From: Posidonia oceanica
Taxonomy: Eukaryota > Streptophyta > Magnoliopsida > Alismatales > Posidoniaceae
Direction: 5' to 3'
NCBI GenBank assembly: GCA_037176725.1
Contig: JAZBRS010000020.1
Span: 90,776,001-90,840,000 of the forward strand
Length of the DNA stretch: 64,000 bases
Under the pieces are notes generated by a model. It ran no database searches and was not told the DNA's origin. It saw only the letters and a list, made by a program, of their open reading frames with translations. The stretch's first letter is position 1. Every line of letters begins with the position of its first letter. The position numbers were made by a program, and so were the translations under genes. Shown here piece by piece: positions 21,728 to 31,172 of this stretch.

Positions 21728-23266
21728 TGTAGATGTGGAATTTGAGGGGGCAGTGTTTAAGGAGATGTCAGTGCTTCCACGACGTTGACAACCTTTGTTG
21801 TGATCGCCACTCGTCTCTAGGCAGACAAGACACCTGGAGGGAGATTATGATGATGCGGGTCCTCGGACCACTAGATCGACGGCAGGATGTAGTTTAGCGG
21901 CTTCCTCGTGCTGCGTGAGTTCCTTCCTTTCCTTCAAAACAAAACGACATAGATTAGCTTCGGTGTAGTATCAGTAACAGAGGTGAATGAAACGACATGA
22001 CTAAAAGAAAATAAATACTGACCGGGGGTTGTTCCCCGTATGCATATGCTATGATTCTATGCTAAGGAATGTAAAGAGATGTAGTAAGAAACTAGATTGG
22101 AAGAAGATACTCCCTTTCACCCTTATGCTGTGTGCAATGAGGTTGGAAGGAAGCACGGTCGGAGCTCCAGCGTAGCTGAGGATTCCCGGATTGGAGGTAG
22201 AAGCTCAGGTTGGTAGCCTATTGGGGAGAGGAGATAGTGTTTCTGGATTGGAAAAACTAGCTCTCTGATGGTGGCTCACAACAGACAGGGCTTTGTCTCT
22301 TTTGGAAGTTCCTCTCTGGGGGGATTTCTCTTTCTAAAATTCTGACCCTCAAACCACCAGCCTAGGGGGTCTATTTATAAACTCTAGGGGTGTAGAGACG
22401 GTTGGAGTTTAGAAAATTCTAGAAAAATGGCAGTTAGTTTGAGTTGCCGGTTGGAGGGGCGCCTAAACCTAGCAACCGCTTGGTCAAAGTGTGGGACGAT
22501 CTGAGAACGAGGCCACGACTTTTAGTCGCCACATGAGCTGGCGCCTAATGGTCGAGAGGGGAGTGCGAAATAACTGTAGAAAAGTGGTTCGAAAGGAGCC
22601 ACGATCGCCAGTCGCCGCATTGAGTGACGCCTGATGGTCAAAGATCGTGGGAAGACTGAGGTGGTTCCACAACTGTTCAGTCGCCTGATGAGCTGGCGCC
22701 TGAGAGTTGAGGGGATAGTGGGGAGCAACCACTGCCCACGATAGCCCAGTTGCCTATCCAGTTGACGTCCACATGGGTTGCCTCCTGAGATGGCTTCTGA
22801 CTGAGCCGCCTCCTCGGATGGCTGCTAGTGTAGTCGGCTGGGAAATGGGCGACAGCTGTAGTCGCTGCCTTAGGTGGCTACTATATGAGTCGCCTCCCCA
22901 GGTGGCTACTAACTTACCTAGGTTGTTTTTAGGTCTTTTCCTAGGTTTTTGCCAGAGGAAACAAGATGGGAGGCTAGGAAACTACAGATAGCCTATGAAA
23001 TCAAGGAAGCATCTCTGTTAACTCAAATCCAATTTTAAATCCGAGTTGAAGTGAAGGATACCTAGGGTACTTGGACTTGTCATGAGCTCGAGCGAGTTAG
23101 CTCTGTCACAGCCAACAACCTGAGTCTAGGTAGGGTCTAGTGATGCTTTAAAGAAGTCAAGGAGTATCTGGAAGATGTGTTGTCAAACTTAGGCATGAGA
23201 TTTGGGGCGCCTCAAGGTTTCTACCCTCAAAAGAACTCTCAGAAATGCGAAAATAGGATATCTACA
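21728..23266 (-). repeat. Solo LTR of the C family inserted in A2 LTR
   Basis: It is 1539 bp, starts TGTAGATGTGG and ends GGATATCTACA. It is flanked by AATGC at 21723-21727 and 23267-23271; the right A2 LTR has AATGC once at the same spot (about 45510), which shows the empty site. It aligns with the C 5' LTR at 51358-53041 in the same orientation. A solo LTR with an intact duplication arises from LTR-LTR recombination of a full element after insertion. A TATA-like box (CTATAAATAGAC on the minus strand, about 22369-22380) lies downstream of the C motif cluster. Confidence 0.9.
22515..22920 (-). promoter_or_regulatory. C-family promoter motif cluster
   Basis: Repeated pairs of AGTCGCC and TGGCGCC-like sequence occur, for example AGTCGCCACATGAGCTGGCG at about 22525, CAGTCGCCGCATTGAGTGACG near 22612 and CAGTCGCCTGATGAGCTGGCG near 22677. 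Weaker copies (GTCGCTGCC, GTCGCCTCC, GTTGCCTCC) continue to about 22920. On the minus strand the cluster precedes the TATA-like box at about 22375. Similar pairs are in the C 5' LTR at about 52205-52285 and 52595-52655. Confidence 0.65.
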
Positions 23267-23320
23267 AATGCAAGAGACTATACTAACATGAAGGGAGTAC
23301 CAAAATGAGGTATCTATAGA

Positions 23321-23332
23321 TTGCCCCTCCTT
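23321..23332 (-). promoter_or_regulatory. Polypurine tract of A2
   Basis: AAGGAGGGGCAA on the minus strand lies two bases from the 3' LTR and is the expected plus-strand primer. The same tract precedes the A1 3' LTR at 47358-47370. Confidence 0.8.
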
Positions 23333-23519
23333 GAAGATGGCTTCGGCACGAAGCTATCTACAAGGCAAGACGATACTCCCGTGTGGCGCTACCTGGGGGT
23401 CCTAAATAAAATCCAATGCCTGCTGCCACTAGACTTGGACGGGACACAGACTTGGACAGGACACAAAGAGGGTCAGCTAAAGAAACACAACCAAGGAGAT
23501 TGCCCAAGGGGAAGAAACT

Positions 23520-23710
23520 AATGACATGCCACGGGGATGGCCCGTGGGGGTCAAACTAAAAGACACTGCCGCGGGGATGGTCCGTGGGGGTCAAACTAAA
23601 GGACATGCCACGAGGATTGCCCGCGGGGGTCAAACTAATAGACATGCCACGGGGATTGCCCGCGGGGGTCAAACTAAAAGACATGCCACGGGGATTGCCC
23701 ATAGGGGTCA
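23520..23710. repeat. 39-bp tandem array in A2 3' region
   Basis: About five head-to-tail copies of a unit near GACATGCCACGGGGATTGCC then CGCGGGGGTCAAACTAAAA. The reverse-complement array is in A1 at about 47020-47190. Nearby open frames simply read through the repeat. Confidence 0.85.
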
Positions 23711-23769
23711 AACTAACAGGATGGATAGCTCATGATTCCGACGACCACTCAATGCGAATGCAATACAAT

Positions 23770-24005
23770 GCGCTTTCTTGATTAGTTTGCTTTGTTATCC
23801 CAGTTGTGCTCCGGGGATCTTTGCTTTAGTGTCCCGGTTATGCTCCAGGGTTCTTTCTTGATTGGTTTGCTTTGTTATCCCGGTTGTGCTCCGGGGATCT
23901 TTCTTTGATTGGTTTGCTTTGTTATCCCGGTTATGCTCCGAGGATCTTTCCTTAATTGGTTTGCTTTGTTATCCTGGTTATGCTCTGAGGATCTTTCCTT
24001 GATTT
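23770..24005. repeat. 47-bp tandem array in A2 3' region
   Basis: Four to five copies of a unit near GGTTTGCTTTGTTATCCCGG then TTATGCTCCGGGGATCTTTC, spaced 47 bp (23869, 23916, 23963). Complementary units (GCTCCGGGG-type, as CCCCGGAGCACAACCGG) are in A1 at about 46295-46435. Confidence 0.85.
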
Positions 24006-24034
24006 GCCGAGGGGATTACCCAAGCGAGGCAGAA

Positions 24035-25010
24035 ATAAAAACATGACATGCCTAGGGGATGGCCCAAGGGAGTCAAAAACAAAAACATGACATGCCTAGA
24101 AGATGGCCCAAGGGAGTTGGAAATAATAGCATGACGTGCCTAGGGGATGGCCCAAGGGAGTCGAAAATAAAAACATGACGTGCCTAGGGGATGGCCCAAG
24201 GGAGTCGAAAATAAAAACATGACGTGTCTAAGGGATGGCCCAAGGGTGTCGAAAATAACAGTATGACGTGCCTAGGGGATGGCCCAAGCGAGTCAAAAAT
24301 AAATACATGACGTGCCTAGGGGATGGCCCAAGCGAGTCGAAAATAAAGACATGACATGCCTAGGGGATGGCCCAAGGGAGTCGAAAATAAAAACATGACG
24401 TGCCTAGGGGATGGCCCAAGGGAGTCGAAAATAAAAACATGACGTGCCTTGGGGATGGCCCAATGGAGTCGAAAATAAAAACTTGACGTGCCTAGGGGAT
24501 GGCCCAAGGGAGTCGAAAATCAAAACATGACGTGCCTAGGGGATGGCCCAAGGGAGTCGAAAATAAAAACATGACGTGCCTAGGGGATGGCCCAAGGGAG
24601 TCGAAAAGGAAAACATGACGTGCCTAGGGGATGGCCCAAGGGAGTCGAAAGCAATAACATGACGTGCTTAGGGGATGGCCCAAGGGAGTCGAAAATAAAA
24701 ACATGACGTGCCTAGGGGATGGCCCAAGGGAGTCGAAAATAAAAACATGACGTGCCTAGGGGATGGCCCAAGGGAGTCGAAAATAAAAACATGACGTGCC
24801 TAGGGGATGGCCCAAGGGAGTCGAAAATAAAAACATGACATGCCTAGGGGATGGCCCAAGGGAGTCGAAAATAACAACATGACGTGCCTAGGGGATGGCC
24901 CAAGGGAGTCGAAAACAATAACATGACGTGCCTAAGGGATGGCTCAAGGGAGTCGAAAATAAAAACATGACGTGCCTAGGGGGTGGCCCAAGGGAGTCGA
25001 AAAGGATACT
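24035..25010. repeat. 44-bp tandem array in A2 3' region, about 22 copies
   Basis: The unit is GACGTGCCTAGGGGATGGCC then CAAGGGAGTCGAAAATAAAAACAT, repeated every 44 bp with few changes. The A1 array (45559-46265) is the complement with CCCCCTTGGGCAATCCCCTTG in place of the CCTAGGGG form, so the two copies have homogenised separately. It lies between antisense PMD3 and the 39/47-bp arrays. Tat elements are known for variable tandem repeats in their 3' untranslated region. Confidence 0.9.
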
Positions 25011-25099
25011 TCTTTGGCTTTGCTTGCTTTGTTGACCCAGTTGTGCTCTGGGGTGCTTGCTGTTCTGCTCTCAATTCTACTTTGACTCGTTAGACGCTT

Positions 25100-25281
25100 G
25101 ATTGTTAGCATTCAACATTGGACGCCTGAAGAAGCATGGCTAACGTTGGATGGCATTGCGGTCGTGTATAATGTCGCGAGACAGGCTGCTGTCTTTCCTA
25201 TTCAAGCACTGCCATTTTGGTAGTAAATTCCCAATTTTCTTTGGGTTTCGATTCCGATGAAGGCTCCATGGCCTATATTAG
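25100..25281 (+). promoter_or_regulatory. Promoter region of PMD3: motif copies and TATA-like box
   Basis: Family motif copies (CAACATTGGACGCC, GGCTAACGTTGGATGGC, GTGTATAATGTCGCG) occur at about 25108-25172, more degenerate than in front of PMD1 and PMD2. CTATATTAG at 25273-25281 lies about 95 bp before the PMD3 ATG. The spacing is like that of the other two antisense genes. Confidence 0.5.
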
Positions 25282-25368
25282 ACCTCCTCTTGGCTTGAAT
25301 CTTGTAGTTCAAACATTTATCTTCCTTCCCTTATTGTTTTTTGCTTGCTAGGGCTTGTGCTTCTCCTC

Positions 25369-26651
25369 ATGGATTTGAGTGATATCCCACGTCATGCTTT
25401 CCAGGTGGCCGTCTTCTCCTCTCCTTCTGACATGGTGCAACTCTGGCTGGAGGCTATACCCAACCATTTGGCGAATCTGTTGGTGCATGAGAAGGTACTC
25501 CCTGTTTTCATCATTTCCGCATACTCCCATTCTCGTACTTCTGCTGATTTTTCCTTACTTTATAGCCCCTATCTTCTGCCAACAACGACTGTGACTCGAA
25601 AGCCTATCAGTTGGACTGGGTTCAACAATTCCGCTCTTGGGCTTTGAAGAAGTATCGGGAGTGCTTGGAGGAGGCTGGTCTCTGTTAGGCCCTTCGCCAG
25701 CTACGGCAGCCTGTTGACTAGAAGGTGCTCTTCGGCCTCTGTAGGCTGTGGAATCCCTTGACTCACACGTTCTTTTCTTCTTTTGGGTAATTGACCATTC
25801 TTTTGGAGGAGGTGAGCGCCCTCCTAGGTACTCGACATGCCGACCCATCCATTTACTGCAGGGATGCCTACCTTTTGCCAATTGGGGTGGTAGGTTCTTT
25901 CTCTCTCTTAAAGCGCATCTTCGGCTCTGTTGTTGTGCCGAAGGACCTGGTGCTGGATGGCTGTATCAAACTCTCCTCCTTGTGGAAGTTTTTTTGGAAA
26001 CAGCGCGACAGCATTCGCTCTGAGGCATCTTGCTTGGAATGCGTCTTTATTCTGATCGGGAGACTGGTGCTCTTCCCAAATGAAGCTCTGACTATTAGTG
26101 CCTACCATGCTGAGCTCATGTGCATCTGCGTGCGCAACCTAGAGAAGTGTTTGAGTCAGTCTGTTTTGGCTTTTACCATCTGGGGCTTATCCAGTGCCTG
26201 CCTCGGGGGGCCATTCTTTGGCTCGCCGTTCCTAGTTCTACACTGGCTGGAGGAGCACTTTCTTCTGCCTGCTTTTGATGCTAGCTTTCCCTTGGAGGAG
26301 CTCATTCGCCGTTTATGCACTTGCGAGGTCAAGTCCCAAATGGACTCCTTCAGTCCCCCCCCGTCTTTCAGGACAGTGTCTGACCCGGAGTATTTCTTGA
26401 CGCTGATTAGGGCGACCGAGTTTGTGAGATACAATCCTTAGCGATGCTTCTCAATGCTGGGTACTCCTCGGGCTATACCTCCCTTGCCGTGCTTCTCTGA
26501 TATGATTCTCCCGCGCTTGAGGGACACTCCTGGGGACATCATCCAGGTCTTCTATCAAGCTGGTACTTGGGATGAGAAGGGGCGAAATCGAGTCCTTTCT
26601 GCATGGGAGAAATCGAATGCGGACCGTGAAGCCATTTCTCTTGCAACTTAA
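25369..26651 (+). pseudogene. PMD3 of A2: antisense two-exon plant mobile domain gene
   Basis: Exon 1 is 25369-25494 (42 codons, MDLSDIPRHAF), intron 25495-25565 (71 nt, GT...AG, T-rich acceptor) and exon 2 is 25566-26651. Together they encode about 403 residues. Exon 2 has WVQQFRSWALKKY, then WNPLTHTF and LTILLEEVSALLGT, which match the PMD signature, then GGPFFGSPFLVLHWLEEHF, which parallels GGDFVGSPFLLSRWL in PMD1. PMD1 and PMD3 are therefore paralogues. Four in-frame stops (about 25686, 25719, 25788, 26439) make this a pseudogene; they include TAG and TAA in otherwise well-kept sequence. It lies on the strand opposite to pol. A1 has lost it. Function unknown beyond the domain. Confidence 0.75.
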
Positions 26652-26836
26652 GACGCTTGGTACGAGGGCGTGCGTCCTAAATTGTTCATTGAATTCCTTC
26701 AAAAAGACAGAAGATGTAGTTAGAAATGTATCACTTATCATCAATAAAATTTATTTCGTCTCTTTGGTCTCTTTTGAATGAATTTGTATGAGTTGAATGA
26801 GAATATCAGAATTCAGAACACTTCCCTGAACTTAAA

Positions 26837-27029
26837 GCGTTGTACGCTCAAAATAGAGCGTCCAACGTTATACGCTCAAAATGGAGCGTCCAACGTTATA
26901 CGCTGGAAAACTAGCGGCTAACGTTTTAACTCGCAAAACGTTGAATGCGTAATAGGGCGCGTATAACATTCTTTCTTCCCGAGGCGTTGGACGCTGGGAT
27001 TCACGCGTACAACGTTGAAAGGTATAAAG
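26837..27029 (+). promoter_or_regulatory. Promoter of PMD2: dense motif cluster and TATA box
   Basis: GCGTTGTACGC (26837-26847), GCGTCCAACGTTATACGC (26858-26875 and again 26886-26903, in a 28-29-bp tandem unit), CGGCTAACGTT, GCGTATAACATT, GCGTTGGACGC and GCGTACAACGTT occur within 180 bp. TATAAAG follows at 27023-27029, 107 bp before the ATG at 27136. This is the densest motif cluster in the window. Confidence 0.75.
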
Positions 27030-27135
27030 CCCTCGTCCTATGCCGCGGGTGGCCATCTGCTCTTCTTTCTTCTTCTTCTCCGGCATCAGCGTCCTCTCCG
27101 GTGACCTTCCTCCCCATTCTGGTGAACATACCTTG

Positions 27136-30100
27136 ATGGAGAGGCGTTACCCGCATTTCTATACTCAGGCGGCCAAAAGGGCGCGGACCGGCCCTTCTCC
27201 TTTCGGCGAGGCGGCGGCAGAGGCATCGGTCGGGGCTGTTGTGGCACAGGAAACGGCGGCGAGGGCGGCGGGAGGCACTGACGAGGGCATGGCAGGTGGG
27301 GGCACGCCGATGGGGGTGAGTTCGGCGGCTGTGGGGGCGAGTTCAGCGGCTGCTGTGCCTGGGCCAGCTGCTGGGGTGGCCATGGAGGCCGGCGAGGGCG
27401 TGGCAGGCGTGGTGGAGGCTGGTGGTGCCGTGGCAGGGCTCAGGGCGACATCTGGTGGCGATGCCGAGGCTGCGGCAGCGGAGATGGGGGCTGCCCTTGG
27501 TGGTACCATGGAGGCCGAGGTGGCGGTTGGTGACGACGTTGTGGAGGTGGAGGCGACGGCCAGTGAGGCCACCGTAGGGGAGGACTCTGGTTCTGGGGAG
27601 GCGGTAGAGACGACGGCGGAGGCGGTCTCCGGTTCTAGCACTTTCTTCAACTTTGAGGATTCAGACGAGATGATCTCAGAGACGAGGCCTGAGGTCAGCC
27701 TAGACAAGGCAGGGCCCTCGGAGGTGCCCGAGGCGAGGCCAGTCGACCCCTTCCTTGCGCAGTTTGGCGAGGACGACAGCTGGTGGTGGAACATGGTTGA
27801 CTTTGTCCGACGGGAGGCGGAGGGTGATGTGAGGGATCTCCCAAACTACTGGCGGGAGCAGATCCCCAGAGACGATGTGCAGGCATCGAGACCACGTAGG
27901 GACGCGTCCCGATCAGAGTACACCACTGCCACACTGGCTTTTAGGGGGCAGGTATACATTTTTCATTCTTTTTACCTTATTTTGTTCAATTATTTCATCC
28001 TGACTGATAGTTCTCCTGCTTGCTTGTAGAGTCGAGCACCGACCGAGACCCGCTGCTACTGGGGTCAGGTCCGTCGGTCCTACGCTTTGTTGGCTTCTTT
28101 CTAGCAGGAGCGTCTAGATCGGATGGGATTTGGGCCTTTCTTGTCCATCCCCGACTTTCCCCTCCGTCTGATGTTTTTGGAGGCAGTTGTAGAGCGGTGG
28201 AGCTTTTGAACGAGCTCGATCGTTACGAGGGCGGGCGAGTTTGTCCTCTCCCTTGAGGACATGGCGTGGTTGACTGGTCTCCAGGTCACGGGCAGACCAG
28301 TGATAGGGCAGGTGCGCCCGGGCTACTCGGTTTTGGCGTAGGAGCTTGTTGGACGCCAGTTAGCCATGAGCGGGGAGCAGCTCGTGGTGATCACTTCCAC
28401 GATTCGCCAGGTGAGTGAGCTGGCGGAGATAGTAGCTAGACCGGGTGTGGAGGCTGACCAACAGCTGCGGGCCTTCCTCCTGGTGCTGTTTGGGGAGGTG
28501 CTCTTCTCGCACTCTTCCTCGAAGCTCTCGGCGTGTTTCTTTCCTCTTCTGGCGGACCTGGAGCGTATGAGAGAGTACGCCTAGGGTGCGGCCAGCTTGG
28601 CGCACCTGTACTCTACCCTATTCTGCTTCACCGATGGCAGTTCTCGCCAGCTGGGCGGAAACCTGCCCTTCCTTCAAGTAAATCTGCATATTTAAGCTTG
28701 CATTGGATATTATATTCTTGCTAACAGCTTCCTTGTTTTGCGTGCAGATGTGGGCGTGGGACCACTTTGCCTTTCTGTGACCTACCCCTCCTCTGGTTCC
28801 TCCTACCGGTGTCCCCTTTCCTCGGGGACTGTTTTGGGCTACTGCTGAGCAGGCCCTCGAACCAGCAGATGACAACCACTATGTCGGTCGTCTACTTTTC
28901 GAACTCCTTGTCCCGGCTCAGGTAACTTGCTTCTTTTAATTTCAGCTTCTATTTATTTATTTATGCTGCTTGCTGACATGTATTGCTCCTTTCAGGTGGT
29001 TTGGCAACCCTATGCTAAGGGAGAGCATGCAGATGTCCCCGAGATTGCCCGTGATCGAGCCATTTTCGACCAGGACGTATGGATCCACTACTGGAACCAC
29101 TATCACTTCCAGCAGATTGGCAGGGCACTACGACAGCTAGGGCGTTGGCAGGCTCAGCCTTCACCTCCTCCTCACCGAGTTTGGCGAGAGACACACGGCG
29201 GGGGCAGCCGTGCTCGCCACTGGGTGGACGTCTACGGTCCACAGCTCCTGGACTGGGCCCGTCATGGTTCCCCCGCTCCGATGGATGCTACAGAGGAGGA
29301 CGAGGCAGAGTGGGCTGAGTGGATAGACCAGGAGTTTTCCTCTCTGATGATCTTCCACCAGTCCCACTTCCTTGGGTGCGGAAACCTTCCTTTGGGGGAC
29401 ACAGATCCTGAGGAGGCGGTGGTTTCCCGTGCGGCCCTGTTGGAGGAGGTTCAGTCTTCTCGAGCCCAGCTGGAGATAGCGGTGAGCTTCTGAATTTCAT
29501 TTTGTAGACTGTTAATTCAATTTGGCTAACTTGCTTTCTTTCTTTTGCAGCTCAAGGTGGTTGATGAGCGGGCTCAGCAGGAGCGCCACTTGACCCAGCA
29601 GCTCTCCATTCTGACTGGGGAGATTGACCGTCTACGGGTCTCTACCTCTCAGGTATTTCCACAAGTAGCTTTTATAGTCTGGTTATGAATTGCAACTGAC
29701 TTAAATCTTCCTCTTCAGCCTTCGACTAGCAGTGCTCCTCCTCTGGACTGCTCAAAGGAGATCTCCCATCTCCAATAGAAGGTAAATATGCTTTCATTTT
29801 ATTTCTGCTTTTGAAATTCCCTTGGTCCTGACGCCATTGCTTGTAGGTTGCTTATCTAGAGGGCGAGCTGAGGGAGCGGGCTAGGGACTTCATAGCTGCC
29901 AGCTCTATCGGGAGGTTGGAAGAGCTAGAGGGGACAGTTGCTGCTAGCAGCGCTCGGATCCGAGAGCTAGAGCAGCAGGTGGCTGATAGGGACGCTGAGA
30001 TTACCCAATCTCAGGTGGTACGATTTAATTCAGCGCTTCTTTATGTCTTCCATGTTCTTGCTTATATTTGATATTTTGGGCTGCTTTTCTTCTCAGGGCA

Positions 30101-30345
30101 CGGCGGGCGTTATCTCTCAGCTTGAGCTTGAGCTTGGGCACTACCGGAGGTTTGCTTTTTCAGCTGGTGCCAGGCTCAAGGTGCCTGTTCCCTCTGTACT
30201 GAGCTGCTGGTTGGGTAGCCATTATTCTCGGTCTATCATCAGGGACCTGTCAAGCGTTTCGGTTCGACAGTTGCCTCGTCCCCCTACTGCCCCTTCTCCG
30301 GCTCCTGCTTCAGCTCCTAAGGGTGAGGGAGAGAGTGTTCCCTAG
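27136..30345 (+). pseudogene. PMD2 of A2: antisense eight-exon plant mobile domain gene
   Basis: Exons: 27136-27951, 28030-28677, 28748-28921, 28996-29481, 29551-29652, 29719-29781, 29847-30014 and 30097-30345. Every exon length is a multiple of three, so all seven introns (65-82 nt, GT...AG) are phase 0; together they give about 901 residues. Exon 1 is Gly/Ala/Glu-rich. Exon 2 and the start of exon 3 hold the PMD: FLSIPDFPLRLMFLEAVVER, LSLEDMAWLTGLQVTG, then LRAFLLVLFGEVLF, GAASLAHLY and MWAWDHF. Exons 5-7 look like a coiled coil, and exon 8 is a Pro/Ala tail. Start 27136 is preferred to the in-frame ATG at 27040, which would be only 11 bp after the TATA box. In-frame stops in exons 2, 3 and 6 (about 28102, 28210, 28339, 28582, 28778, 29776) show decay. 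Type is like host MAIN/MAIL-family proteins. Confidence 0.8.
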
Positions 30346-30825
30346 CTTTTGTACTTCAGGGGTATGCCCCAGTGACCTTGTAGAACAATTGTATATTTGA
30401 AATGATATAGGTTTCTGTACACTCAGTAAACTTATCAAATACTTCTTTTAAATTACCTTTCTCAAAGTTAAAGTAAGCTTAAGCGACCAATATGGCAAAA
30501 TAATGGCCCTTAATCCAAATTAACTTGAAACCAGCACATTCAAGTGAAATAGTATGTAAATGACATAGTTATAAGGAAAGATTTCACCTAGAAGTTTAAA
30601 AATCGAATTTTGAAGTCATCGACGCCTTAACGAGCCATTTATTTGATGAAACAAGCAACCAGAGATTCCGATTGGCCCGGATGTCCAAAAAATATGAAAC
30701 CAATGCTCACACGTGTATTTCAACTTAGTTAAACCTCTGGAATGGGCAAAACAGGCGCATGCAACTCAATCACGGATTAGGGGGCAATCCAGCCAAGTTC
30801 AGTAACTTAAGTCACTAATAAAACG

Positions 30826-31075
30826 TTATATGCCTCATCTGCTGCGGCCAATGTTATCCGCTTGATTGTCTGCGTCCAATGCCGGTAGTTGCTCTAAACG
30901 TTATACGCGTCAAATAGCGTGGCTAACGTTGGACGCGCACCGTCTCGCGTACAACGAAGCAAGCCCAGAAACTTTTCTTTCCTTTCCTGTTCTTGTCTAA
31001 TCTTCCAGAATGCTTGCGAAATTTTCTCAATGCCCGCGTGAAAGATTTCCGACGATCCTCCTGTGCTTATAAAAG
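30826..31075 (+). promoter_or_regulatory. Promoter of PMD1 (A2): motif cluster and TATA box
   Basis: AACGTTATATGCC, GCGGCCAATGTTATCCGC, GCGTCCAATGCC, CGTTATACGC (30899-30908), CTAACGTTGGACGC (30923-30936) and GCGTACAACG (30947-30956) precede TATAAAAG at 31068-31075. The ATG is at 31173. The same layout is seen in A1 in inverted orientation. Confidence 0.75.
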
Positions 31076-31172
31076 CTTGGCCACCCCTTTGATTTTCATG
31101 CATACTTGCTCCTTTTTCTCTCTACTGATTTCTTCCTGATTTGTGTTTCTTCCTTCCCTCTCTTTTGCTTTT

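Larger units (their letters stand above)
20367..23318 (-). repeat. 3' LTR of A2, split by a C-family solo LTR
   Basis: It starts TATGGATATGG on the plus strand (TG ancestrally, as in the right LTR) and ends TATCTATA (TATCTACA in the right LTR). Sequence 20367-21722 and 23267-23318 aligns with 44153-45558. A TATA box CTATAAAAG on the minus strand is at 21189-21181, and the motif copies lie upstream of it at about 21560-21240. The 1544-bp interruption is the solo LTR plus one duplication. Confidence 0.9.

Noticed and set aside
24035..25010. Regular repeats that resemble a CRISPR array
   Set aside because: The 44-bp units are directly adjacent with no unique spacers, no cas genes are nearby and the genome is eukaryotic.
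27040..27135. Upstream in-frame ATG for PMD2 that adds a hydrophobic stretch
   Set aside because: It lies only 11 bp after the TATA box, so it is unlikely to be in the transcript; 27136 gives spacing like PMD1.
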